Positions 1-6,545 are shown, numbered from the stretch's first letter. The stretch: 9,475 nucleotides of DNA from Sulfuritalea sp. (GCA_021738105.1 JAIPCS010000131.1:1-9475), one strand, 5' to 3'. Notes: a model not told the origin generated them from the letters alone. Numbers and translations: made by a program.

Positions 1-1
1 C

Positions 2-361
2 ATTCAGGCGCTGACCAACGTCGCCGAAACAGTCGACAACGCCTACATCTCCGACAAGGTCGAAAAGATGCGAGACGGAGTCGAGCGGGGCGAAAGCATT
101 TTGCGCACTTCCATCGCTGCCGGCGTGTTTACACCGGTCGTGCTGCAAATGATCGCCGTCGGCGAAGAATCCGGCGCGCTCGACGACATGATGAAGGAAG
201 TCGCCGACATGTATCAGAGCGAAGTCGAGTACGAGCTGAAAACGCTGGCTCAGCAGATAGAACCCATATTGATTGTTTCGCTGGGCATCATGGTTCTGAT
301 CCTCGCCCTCGGGATCTTCCTGCCCTTGTGGGATCTGGGCAAAGTGACCATGAAGAAGTGA
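2..361 (+). CDS. mshG: MSHA biogenesis protein MshG (GspF/PilC family), 3' part
   Basis: This is the C-terminal 119 residues of a type II secretion/type IV pilus platform protein of the GspF/PilC family. The 5' end lies outside the window, and the reading frame is open from base 2. Such proteins sit in the inner membrane as the base on which pilin subunits are polymerised by the cytoplasmic ATPase (MshE in this system). The fragment shows the family's second T2SSF repeat: an amphipathic helical part containing the conserved motif GEESGALDDMM, then TLAQQIEPILI leading into a final membrane segment (ILIVSLGIMVLILALGIFLPLW) and a short basic tail. The stop lies one base before the next ATG, so it is probably cotranscribed with mshF. 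Calling it MshG rather than PilC or GspF rests on the neighbouring msh genes. Confidence 0.9.
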   Translation: MQALTNVAETVDNAYISDKVEKMRDGVERGESILRTSIAAGVFTPVVLQMIAVGEESGALDDMMKEVADMYQSEVEYELKTLAQQIEPILIVSLGIMVLILALGIFLPLWDLGKVTMKK

Positions 362-362
362 G

Positions 363-809
363 ATGAAGTTCCAGCGCGGCGCCAGCAAGCTCGAATTTGT
401 TGTTGTGGTGATAATTCTCGGCGTTCTCGCGGCTATGCTGCTGACGCGTCTGAATGCTGTCGAGGCGGATCTGGAAAGAATCGAGGTCGATCTTACGGTG
501 CGTCATATCAGGGCCGGTATTCAGGTGGCAGTTGGAGAACACATCATGCGCGGCGAAGAGTATCGGATCGCCGAGGTTGCGCAAGTCAACCCGATTGATC
601 TGCTCGGCGAGCGTCCGCGTCGCTTCAACGAAGGCTTGACGGCGGACACTGCGGGGCAGTGGGCGTATGACCCGGGTCGTCGTGAATTGAGCTACCTTCC
701 CCGCATACCGTCCGCCTTTGGCGGTGCCGAAGTCCTGCGCTGGCGCTATGAGGCCAAGCTGGATCCCTCCGGAAAGACGGTAGGTATCCGTCTGGTAAGG
801 CTAAACTAG
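363..809 (+). CDS. mshF: MshF-like protein with prepilin-type N-terminus
   Basis: A 148-residue protein encoded immediately after mshG and before the pilin genes, the position and size of MshF. Its N-terminus reads MKFQRGASKLEFVVVVIILG. It has a short basic leader, a Gly at residue 6, a Glu at residue 11 (the +5 position after a cut following Gly6), then a hydrophobic helix to about residue 28. This is the pattern recognised by prepilin peptidase, although Ala at +1 and Lys at +3 are less usual than Phe/Met and Leu/hydrophobic. The rest is a soluble, charged domain without cysteines that ends in a beta-like stretch. It may be a minor pseudopilin or a bitopic assembly factor. I did not recognise a catalytic motif, and the MshF name depends mainly on position. 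Confidence 0.68.
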   Translation: MKFQRGASKLEFVVVVIILGVLAAMLLTRLNAVEADLERIEVDLTVRHIRAGIQVAVGEHIMRGEEYRIAEVAQVNPIDLLGERPRRFNEGLTADTAGQWAYDPGRRELSYLPRIPSAFGGAEVLRWRYEAKLDPSGKTVGIRLVRLN

Positions 810-889
810 ACGCAACTTCCATTGGTAATCCACCCTATGACAATCAACAACCCTGATATTTTTTACCTGTTGTCGCCCGGGATTTTTGC

Positions 890-1408
890 ATGCCCATGAA
901 AAACAGCCGCGCATTTTCGGATGCACGCGGCTTTACGCTTATTGAATTGGTAATCGTGATTACCATCATCGGCATTCTTGCTGCCGTGGCCTTGCCGCGC
1001 TTGATCGATGCCCAGCGCGACGCACGGGTGGCCAAGGCCAATGCGATTTACGGATCGATCCGTTCGGCGGTGGCGCTGGCCCGGTCACGCTGTGAACTTG
1101 ATGTAGCTGGAACGGCGCCCAGCGCGACGGCGACCAATTGTGCGTCTGTGCCACCCAAGGTGAATATGGATGGCTTGATGATAGATATCGTCAATCGCTA
1201 CCCGGCCGCCACGGCTGCCGGCGTTGAAGCTGCAGCGGCGATTGACCTTACCGCGGACGGCCTGACGGCCGGCGGCACGGGAAACACTCGGACTTACGAT
1301 GTGGCCGGCGGCACACTGCCCAACTGCCGGATCACGTACAAGGAAGCCACACTGAGCGGCACCGCGATAGTCGCACCGGTAATTTCAGTGGTAACTTCGG
1401 GCTGTTAG
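890..1408 (+). CDS. mshB: MshB-type minor pilin (type IV prepilin)
   Basis: A 172-residue type IV prepilin. A 14-residue leader ending in Gly is followed by FTLIE, so cleavage and N-methylation are expected at Phe15, with the conserved Glu at +5 (residue 19). The hydrophobic alpha1-N helix runs to about residue 37. The C-terminal domain has four cysteines (68, 84, 146, 172), of which 146 and 172 could form the usual D-region disulfide, and is rich in Ala, Gly and Thr. The ATG at 890 is preferred over that at 896 because a GGGA motif (879-882) lies 7 bases upstream. Position between mshF and mshA and a size larger than mshA support the minor pilin MshB. DNA here is high in GC, unlike mshA just downstream. 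It probably contributes to initiation or incorporation in the pilus, as known for MshB homologues. Confidence 0.85.
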   Translation: MPMKNSRAFSDARGFTLIELVIVITIIGILAAVALPRLIDAQRDARVAKANAIYGSIRSAVALARSRCELDVAGTAPSATATNCASVPPKVNMDGLMIDIVNRYPAATAAGVEAAAAIDLTADGLTAGGTGNTRTYDVAGGTLPNCRITYKEATLSGTAIVAPVISVVTSGC

Positions 1409-1409
1409 G

Positions 1410-1431
1410 ACTACTCTATAACTAGAGTAGT
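1410..1431 (+). promoter_or_regulatory. Perfect 9-bp inverted repeat (hairpin) between mshB and mshA
   Basis: The arms ACTACTCTA (1410-1418) and TAGAGTAGT (1423-1431) are exact reverse complements around a 4-base TAAC loop. The repeat starts one base after the mshB stop and ends 32 bases before the mshA start at 1464. No run of T follows (the next bases are AGGGAGATTC), so it does not look like a rho-independent terminator. In RNA it would form a compact stem-loop just upstream of the pilin ribosome binding site. It could stabilise a processed pilin transcript, attenuate read-through, or, as DNA, serve as a dyad operator. The function is inferred; only the symmetry is seen. Confidence 0.6.
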
Positions 1432-1463
1432 AGGGAGATTCGAATGTTTGAAAGGAGATGGAT

Positions 1464-1835
1464 ATGAAATTACAAAAGGGCTTTACACTCATTGAGTTGG
1501 TTGTCGTGATTGTGATTCTCGGCATTTTGGCGGCAACTGCATTGCCGAAATTTGTGGATCTGTCGGCGGATGCTGTTCAGGCAAAAGCGGATGGTGTCGC
1601 TGGTGCTGTTGCGTCTGGTGCGTCAATTTTGTACGCACAGAACAAGATTGCTGGAACGTCGGTGGCCATAGGGACTTCATGCAATGCTGCTGTGCTTCAG
1701 GGCGGGGCGGCGCCTACAGAATGCAGTTCGATAACAGCAGGAACATGCAGCAGTGGCGCTGGAACATGTACGATCTCTTGCACGGAATCTGGCGCTACAA
1801 AAACCAGCGCTGTAACAGTTCCCTGCGATAGTTGA
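1464..1835 (+). CDS. mshA: MshA major pilin (type IV prepilin), short and cysteine-rich
   Basis: A 123-residue type IV prepilin with the minimal leader MKLQKG followed by FTLIE. Prepilin peptidase should cut after Gly6, leaving Phe at +1 and Glu at +5. The alpha1-N helix (residues 7-28) closely resembles that of the upstream mshB product. The ATG at 1464 is chosen because AAAGGAG (1451-1457) lies 6 bases before it; the in-frame ATG at 1458 abuts that site with no spacing. The protein is shorter than the roughly 170-180 residues usual for Vibrio MshA. The C-terminal 53 residues hold six cysteines (73, 87, 95, 102, 106, 121) and 19 Ser/Thr, with a 7-residue internal repeat (AGTCSSG/AGTCTIS), and end in Ser. 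The strong ribosome site fits a structural subunit. The adjoining PglL-type gene makes it a likely glycosylation substrate (inference). Confidence 0.87.
   Translation: MKLQKGFTLIELVVVIVILGILAATALPKFVDLSADAVQAKADGVAGAVASGASILYAQNKIAGTSVAIGTSCNAAVLQGGAAPTECSSITAGTCSSGAGTCTISCTESGATKTSAVTVPCDS
1740..1768 (+). repeat. 21-base imperfect tandem repeat within mshA
   Basis: The octamer GGAACATG occurs at 1740-1747 and again at 1761-1768, a period of 21 bases (seven codons). In protein this gives AGTCSSG followed by AGTCTIS (residues 92-105), each copy carrying one cysteine. It looks like a small in-frame duplication that added a cysteine to the pilin D-region. Confidence 0.5.
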
Positions 1836-1908
1836 TCGATCGAAAATTGAATACAAAAAATAGTGTAGTGAGCCTGAACTGGCTTCGCGTCTAGGTTCGT
1901 TTGGCATA

Positions 1909-3696
1909 TTGCTAGGCCTTGGCCTGCTTGCCTTGATGGTAAGCGGGCCATTTCTTTTTCCAATTCATACCGAGCCTCTCACAAGTTTTTGGGGTGAATG
2001 GTGGGCTGGCGTACTTGGATTCGCCGCAGTAGCTTGTATGCTTCTTCTTCGTTCCAATGAATCGCATGCTTCATTGGAACTTCCAAAAGTTATCCTGGTT
2101 CCTGCAATACTAGTTGCAGCAATGTTTTTGCAATCTTTGCTCGGACGTATTTTTTTCTATCAATCAGGGTTGCTATATTCGGCATACTTGCTTTGGGCCA
2201 GTTTGCTAATGATATTAGGGCGATACTGCGCCAAAGAGATTGGCATTGCGCGCCTCGCTGATGTTCTGGCATTGGCCATTGCAGTCGGGGCGTCGATTAG
2301 TGCCGCAACCACCTTTGCGCAGTGGCTAGGATTTGCTCCTCATGTGTCGTGGATGGCTTCATTTCCTGGAGGAGCAATTGTCGCGAATCTCGGTCAACCG
2401 AATCATCATGCACACTATTCTTGGCTTGGAATTGCTTCGATATTCTATTTGTACGGACAAGGGCGTTTTTCACAGGGAATGCTCTGGTTGCTCACTGTAT
2501 TTATTGGTTCTGGCACTCTGCTGAGCGGTTCGCGCAGTGTGTTCCTTTATCCACTTGTAATACTGGCTGCGTTGGCATGGGCGCATTATAGAGAACCACA
2601 GAGTTCAGCAGACAAATTGTGGAGCGACGCGTCTCTACTACTGCCGGTACTTATTGGTTTGAGCTATTTCGGCACATGGGTAACGCCGCATGCGCGTGAG
2701 TTCTGGTCTTGGTTTGGTGGGCCTTCAATAGCCAATGTCGACTTCATTTCAACCAATCCCGGTGGTTCGTCTATGTCAGGCGCCCGACTGTTTGACTTGG
2801 TATCAGGGCCTAGTGTGAGAATTGCCCTTGGAAGAGCAGCGTGGGATGCTTTTGTTGAGCAGCCGTGGATAGGGCAGGGAGTAGGAAACTACTCATGGGG
2901 GACTTTTGTGGCAGCTTCCCGGCAGTCTGGGGGCGAACAACTTATGGTTGGGGTACACGCGCACAACTTCGTTTTGCAATTTCTGGCTGAGTTCGGCGCG
3001 CCAGTCGCGGTGGCTGTGATATTGATGTTGGCATTCTGGGCCAAACAGTTTCTCCAGCAAAGGTGGCGGCTGGAGCATATCTGGTGCGCGTCTATTCTTG
3101 GTATCGGCGCGGTGCATTCCCTACTTGAGTATCCACTGTGGTACAGCTATTTCCTTGGGCCCACCGCATTGTTGCTGGGCGCTACAGATGTTAGGAAACC
3201 AATAATTGTAGAGGGCCGTCGAGCCGCAATCTATTTGGTTTTTGTTGCGCTGGCGGGGATTTCAATATTGGTCAACCTCCGCGCTGACTACTCCAAAATG
3301 GAGGCTGCTTCCAACTATCCATTGGCAGCCCATGTAGATCGCGAACAAGCCTGGCGAATTTCAATGGATCGCTTGCTCAAGCTACACCGAGAATCCCTGC
3401 TATCCCCCTGGGTGTTATTGGCGTTCAATATATTGGCTGAACCAAACAAGCGGCTGGCACAGGATAGAGCGGACCTTTGTACGCGCGGCATTCATTTTTC
3501 ACCAGCTAGATCATTGGTCGCACGGTGTGCCATGCACCTAGCCATTGCGGGGCGCGATGAAGAGGCAAAAAAGCTCGCGGTGATGGTTTTGCGGGCGTAT
3601 CCGGCGCAAAGCAAGCTGACGATGGATGAATTCGCTAAAGAAGCGGAGCAATATCCTGAAATCAAACCACTTTTGCGGTTTGGTTCACAGAAATAG
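1909..3696 (+). CDS. PglL/Wzy_C-family O-oligosaccharyltransferase (putative pilin glycosylase)
   Basis: A 595-residue multi-spanning inner-membrane protein with about a dozen hydrophobic segments up to residue 455, then a soluble C-terminal domain. Motifs match the PglL/TfpO ligase family. They are PFLFPIHTEP near the first membrane segment (14-23), NLGQPNHHAHYSWLG (160-174, PglL_A-type), LLSGSRS (204-210), a Wzy_C periplasmic loop with RxxxxxAWxxFxxxPWIGQGVGNY (304-328) and HAHNFVLQFLAEFGAP (350-365), and HSLLEYPLWYSYFL (403-416). His350/His352 fall where PglL enzymes have an essential histidine. The C-terminal part (about 460-595) resembles Wzy_C_2, with TPR-like helices. Family members move lipid-linked glycans onto pilin Ser/Thr in the periplasm. 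O-antigen ligase or polymerase activity is the alternative, but placement directly behind mshA favours pilin. The start is uncertain: TTG at 1909 lacks a clear ribosome site, and the frame is open back to 1864 without ATG/GTG. Composition is patchy and locally AT-rich (about 37% GC at 2101-2160). Confidence 0.85.
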   Translation: MLGLGLLALMVSGPFLFPIHTEPLTSFWGEWWAGVLGFAAVACMLLLRSNESHASLELPKVILVPAILVAAMFLQSLLGRIFFYQSGLLYSAYLLWASLLMILGRYCAKEIGIARLADVLALAIAVGASISAATTFAQWLGFAPHVSWMASFPGGAIVANLGQPNHHAHYSWLGIASIFYLYGQGRFSQGMLWLLTVFIGSGTLLSGSRSVFLYPLVILAALAWAHYREPQSSADKLWSDASLLLPVLIGLSYFGTWVTPHAREFWSWFGGPSIANVDFISTNPGGSSMSGARLFDLVSGPSVRIALGRAAWDAFVEQPWIGQGVGNYSWGTFVAASRQSGGEQLMVGVHAHNFVLQFLAEFGAPVAVAVILMLAFWAKQFLQQRWRLEHIWCASILGIGAVHSLLEYPLWYSYFLGPTALLLGATDVRKPIIVEGRRAAIYLVFVALAGISILVNLRADYSKMEAASNYPLAAHVDREQAWRISMDRLLKLHRESLLSPWVLLAFNILAEPNKRLAQDRADLCTRGIHFSPARSLVARCAMHLAIAGRDEEAKKLAVMVLRAYPAQSKLTMDEFAKEAEQYPEIKPLLRFGSQK

Positions 3697-3715
3697 CGCA
3701 GACGCGATTTGCGCT
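3695..3715 (+). other. Weak inverted repeat at end of the PglL-like gene
   Basis: AGCGCA (3695-3700) and TGCGCT (3710-3715) can pair around a 9-base loop, overlapping the stop codon. Only two T bases follow, so I do not call it an intrinsic terminator. It is recorded because it marks the boundary between the pilin/glycosylation genes and the assembly operon. Confidence 0.25.
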
Positions 3716-3819
3716 TGATGCAATGCCGGCGCGGTACGGTTCGCCATCGCGGACTCGATACCCTGAAGATTCGCGCCATATGGTGAGATCTACATGCGCT
3801 TTCCCCTTGAAATCGACCA

Positions 3820-3847
3820 TTGCCGCATTGCTTTCGGTGGGTATAGT
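3820..3847 (+). promoter_or_regulatory. Candidate sigma70 promoter for the mshI-mshN operon
   Basis: TTGCCG (3820-3825, 4 of 6 matches to the -35 consensus) and TATAGT (3842-3847, 5 of 6 to the -10 consensus) are separated by 16 bases. This lies in the roughly 180-base gap after the PglL-like gene, the longest non-coding stretch in the window. A transcript would begin near 3854, about 20 bases before the GTG start proposed for mshI. The call is by eye on a short motif and is not proof of activity. Confidence 0.45.
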
Positions 3848-3875
3848 CGAAAGAAAAATGGGTAAAGAGCGTCCA

Positions 3876-4808
3876 GTGTCGAGATTTCTCAAACCAAAGA
3901 CCGAGTCAGGCTGGCTGTCCGTAGCAATGCGGGAGGGCCGGGTTGACTTCGTCAATCTGCGCCGCGAGACAGGAAGCAAGCCTGTGGTCCTGTTGGCTGA
4001 CTCGGTGGAGAAGGCGGCGGATGATGCAGCGACCTTGATTGCTCTGCGCAAGCCGATGCAACTGGATCGCTATCGCTGCACTGCACTTCTCGCTCACGGA
4101 ACCTATCAGTTGATTCAGACAGATGCTGTGGAGGGCGGCGCCGACGATGCGCGTGAATCCGTGCGCTGGAAAATCAAGGATCAGGTTGATTTTCCGGTAG
4201 ACAATGCGGCAATCGATTTGCTGCCAATACCGGCCGATGGGCGCACCGCCCAAGTGTTTGCAGCCATCTCACCCGAGTCGGTGATCGGGCCTTTGGTGCA
4301 GGCTTTTCAGTCGGCCAAAGTGCCGCTGGCAGCCATTGATTTGCCGGAGATCTCGCAACGCAATCTGGCCGCCTTGTACGAGGAGGAAGGCCGGGCGCTG
4401 GCAACGCTGATCTTCGACGAAGACGAGGGTTTGCTCACCTTCACCTTGAATGGCGAACTGCTGGTGGTGCGTCATGTCGAAATCACGGCGCGTCAGTTGG
4501 TCTCGGCCGACACCGAGCGCCGCGAGTCAATGTTCGAACGTATCGCGCTGGATGTGCAGCGATCGCTGGACAATTTTGATCGCACCAACAGCTCGGTTTC
4601 CCTGGCTAAGTTGCTGGTGGCGCCGATTCCCGGCGTCGATGGTTTTGTCGCCTATCTGGCGGCAAATCTGACTGTTGCGGTCAGCGCGCTGGAAATTTCG
4701 GATGTGCTCGACATCGAAGCGGTGCCGGCATTGCTTGATCCCTTGCGTCAATTCCAGAGTCTGCGCGCGCTTGGCGCGGCTTTGCGCGACGAGACTGCGA
4801 ACGCATGA
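3876..4808 (+). CDS. mshI: MSHA biogenesis protein MshI (PilM-like)
   Basis: A 310-residue cytoplasmic protein of the MshI/PilM type, an actin-like ATPase-fold subunit that binds the N-terminal tail of the PilN-like partner under the membrane. Seen features are the opening VSRFLKPKTESGWLSVAM, a first strand typical of this fold, then an alternating alpha/beta pattern and the segment DVQRSLDNFDRTNSSV (MshI-like) near the C-terminus. There is no signal peptide or membrane segment. The frame is open back to an ATG at 3723, but that extension is arginine-rich, has no good ribosome site and overlaps a likely promoter. GTG 3876 has AAAGAG (3864-3869) 6 bases upstream and gives the family-like start; ATG 3858 is the alternative and adds six residues. 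Its stop overlaps the next start (ATGA), so translation is coupled. Confidence 0.85.
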   Translation: MSRFLKPKTESGWLSVAMREGRVDFVNLRRETGSKPVVLLADSVEKAADDAATLIALRKPMQLDRYRCTALLAHGTYQLIQTDAVEGGADDARESVRWKIKDQVDFPVDNAAIDLLPIPADGRTAQVFAAISPESVIGPLVQAFQSAKVPLAAIDLPEISQRNLAALYEEEGRALATLIFDEDEGLLTFTLNGELLVVRHVEITARQLVSADTERRESMFERIALDVQRSLDNFDRTNSSVSLAKLLVAPIPGVDGFVAYLAANLTVAVSALEISDVLDIEAVPALLDPLRQFQSLRALGAALRDETANA

Positions 4809-5479
4809 GCGCCCAGATCAATCTATACCACCCCCGCTTTCTCAAAGAACGCGACCTGCTGACGCTGGGTAATGTCGTGCTTTCAGCCTCGGTGCTGTAT
4901 CTGCTGCTGGCGATCGCGGGTGGCTGGGCCTGGCGTGATGCGAATGAACGTCGGGCCAGAGCAAGCGTGGCCGAGACGCAATTGAAAACGATCAAGGATC
5001 AGATCGTCGTTGCGACCCAGGCGGCTAAAACCCGCACGCCGAGCCCGCGATTGATCGCTGAACTGGAGCGTGCCGAGGAGCAATTGCGTCGCAGAACTGA
5101 AATTGCCCGCCTGCTGGAAAGTGGCGAAATCGGCAGTACCGGCGGCTTTGCTGAATTCTTCCGCGGCCTTGCCCGACAGGTACCGCAAGGCTTGTGGCTG
5201 ACGGGCTTCACCTTTGGTTCCGGCGGCGCCGACATGGAAATTCGCGGACGCATGCTGGAGGCCGCCGCCTTGCCTGAGTACATTCGCCGGCTGGGCGAAG
5301 AGAAAGCCTTCCAGGGCCGCAGTTTTGCTGCCTTGACCATGGATCGGTCTACGTCGGCTCCAGCAGTCAGACCTGCGGAGGCGGGAGCCGCCGTCTCGCC
5401 AGCGCCGACTTTCTCAGCAAAGGCCATTGATTTCGTTCTGATGCCGAAAATGGTTGAAGCAAAGGAGCCGGCGCGGTGA
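4805..5479 (+). CDS. PilN-like MSHA assembly protein
   Basis: A 224-residue bitopic inner-membrane protein of the PilN (fimbrial assembly, PF05137-like) type; comparable genes are sometimes labelled MshI2. The short cytoplasmic N-terminus contains QINLYHP, equivalent to the PilN INL motif that docks into PilM (here MshI). One membrane segment spans about residues 22-42. A charged, probably coiled-coil stretch follows (about 46-104), then a small alpha/beta periplasmic domain with LARQVPQGLWLTGF and MEIRGRMLEAAALPEYIRRL, typical of PilN. The C-terminal region after residue 182 is Ala/Pro-rich. It starts at the ATG overlapping the mshI stop and ends in a GTGA overlap with mshJ. It should pair with the MshJ protein to form the periplasmic alignment ring. 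Confidence 0.85.
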   Translation: MSAQINLYHPRFLKERDLLTLGNVVLSASVLYLLLAIAGGWAWRDANERRARASVAETQLKTIKDQIVVATQAAKTRTPSPRLIAELERAEEQLRRRTEIARLLESGEIGSTGGFAEFFRGLARQVPQGLWLTGFTFGSGGADMEIRGRMLEAAALPEYIRRLGEEKAFQGRSFAALTMDRSTSAPAVRPAEAGAAVSPAPTFSAKAIDFVLMPKMVEAKEPAR

Positions 5480-6162
5480 ATGCCCTGCTCGCCAAATGGA
5501 CGCAGATGTCGGGGCGATTCGCTGCATTGACGCGCCGCGAGCGCTCGATCGTGGCAGGTGCGGCCCTGATCGGTGGTGGCTTCCTGATCTTCAGTTTCGC
5601 GGTCGATCCGTCACTGGCCAAGGCGCGCACCGCCAGTCGCGTGGAATCGGTGGCGCGTACCGAAGCGACGCAACTGCAATCGCAGCTTGCCATGCTGAAG
5701 TTACAAAACGCCGATCCCGATGCCGGCAACCGGACGCGTCTGGAACAGGCAAAAAAGCAACTTGCAGATGTCAGCGGACGTCTGGTTCAATTTGAAGAAG
5801 GCATGGTGCCACCGGCCCGCATGCAGGCGTTTCTGGAAGGCCTGCTGGCAAAGAATCGCACCATTGAGCTATTGGGACTCAAGACCTTGCCAGTAACACG
5901 GGTCGGCGCCGCACTTGCGGCAGACACCACCCATCAGGCTGGCTCCACACCAGCCCCTATGGAGGGCATCTATCAGCACGGCATCGAAATCCGGCTGGCC
6001 GGGAGTTACAACGAGTTGTTGAATTATCTGGCGGAACTTGAGCGCATGCCGCAACGTCTGATGTGGAACAGCGTCAATTTCACTGTCGACCAGTATCCAC
6101 GGAATAGTGTTGTGCTGCGGGTCTACACCCTCAGTCTGGACAGAAACTGGTTGATCGTATGA
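5476..6162 (+). CDS. mshJ: MSHA biogenesis protein MshJ (PilO-like)
   Basis: A 228-residue bitopic inner-membrane protein. The cytoplasmic N-terminus ends at LTRRERSIVAG, one membrane segment spans about 25-42, a coiled-coil stretch covers about 48-108, and the periplasmic domain ends with the MshJ signature: YQHGIEIRLAGSYNELLNYL (166-185), then LMWNSVNF and YTLSLDRNWLIV at the C-terminus. It is the PilO counterpart that heterodimerises with the PilN-like protein in the alignment complex. The start is GTG at 5476 inside a GTGA overlap with the previous stop, with AAAGGAG 8 bases upstream. Its stop overlaps the mshK ATG in the same way. The family match at the C-terminus is strong. Confidence 0.88.
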   Translation: MNALLAKWTQMSGRFAALTRRERSIVAGAALIGGGFLIFSFAVDPSLAKARTASRVESVARTEATQLQSQLAMLKLQNADPDAGNRTRLEQAKKQLADVSGRLVQFEEGMVPPARMQAFLEGLLAKNRTIELLGLKTLPVTRVGAALAADTTHQAGSTPAPMEGIYQHGIEIRLAGSYNELLNYLAELERMPQRLMWNSVNFTVDQYPRNSVVLRVYTLSLDRNWLIV

Positions 6163-6545
6163 TGACTTATACACATATCAGTCGGTTGCTCATGGTTCTT
6201 GCCGGTTCCGGATCGGTGCTGGCGCAGGTACCGGATCCGACGCGCCCGCCTGATGACTGGCTGATGCCGGGACCGAAAGGCCGTGTTTCTGTGCCTGTGG
6301 ATAGCGGGGTGCAAACCGTCATACTGAGGCCGGGAGGCAAGTCGGCGGCGGTGATCAATGGTCAGTACGTTGCCGTCGGTGAAATGATTGGCGACAAGCG
6401 AGTGATCAGGATTACCGAAAGTGAAATTGTGCTCAAAAGTGCGACCGGGAACGAATTCATCAAGGTCATACCCGCGATAGAAAAAATATCGACAAACAAG
6501 AAATCCGCAGGCAAGCGGGTCGATACAGAGATTGGAAATAAATGA
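6159..6545 (+). CDS. mshK: MSHA biogenesis protein MshK (PilP-like)
   Basis: A 128-residue exported protein. Residues 1-22 form a signal peptide ending in VLA, with predicted cleavage before QVPDPTRPP; the DPTRPP motif is typical of MshK. The mature part contains a small beta domain with AVINGQYVAVGEMIGDKRV (64-82), resembling the PilP/GspC homology-region fold, followed by ITESEIVLKS and a lysine-rich tail. No lipobox is present, so it is probably a periplasmic protein rather than a lipoprotein like PilP. It is expected to connect the inner-membrane alignment complex with the MshL secretin. The start may be either of two adjacent ATG codons (6159 or 6162); 6159 overlaps the mshJ stop. Its own stop overlaps the mshL ATG. 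Confidence 0.8.
   Translation: MMTYTHISRLLMVLAGSGSVLAQVPDPTRPPDDWLMPGPKGRVSVPVDSGVQTVILRPGGKSAAVINGQYVAVGEMIGDKRVIRITESEIVLKSATGNEFIKVIPAIEKISTNKKSAGKRVDTEIGNK

Noticed and set aside
810..889. Possible promoter in the mshF-mshB gap
   Set aside because: ATGACA and GATATT/TATTTT motifs are present, but their spacing of 12-14 bases is too short. I see nothing supportable beyond the mshB ribosome site.
1836..1908. Possible terminator or promoter between mshA and the PglL-like gene
   Set aside because: There is only an 8-base TCGATCGA palindrome and an A-rich run. No stable stem with a T-tract and no well-spaced -35/-10 pair was found.
3723..3875. N-terminal extension of MshI from ATG 3723
   Set aside because: It has no ribosome site, an Arg-rich non-family sequence, and overlap with a promoter-like pair. 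Downstream starts give a family-typical N-terminus.
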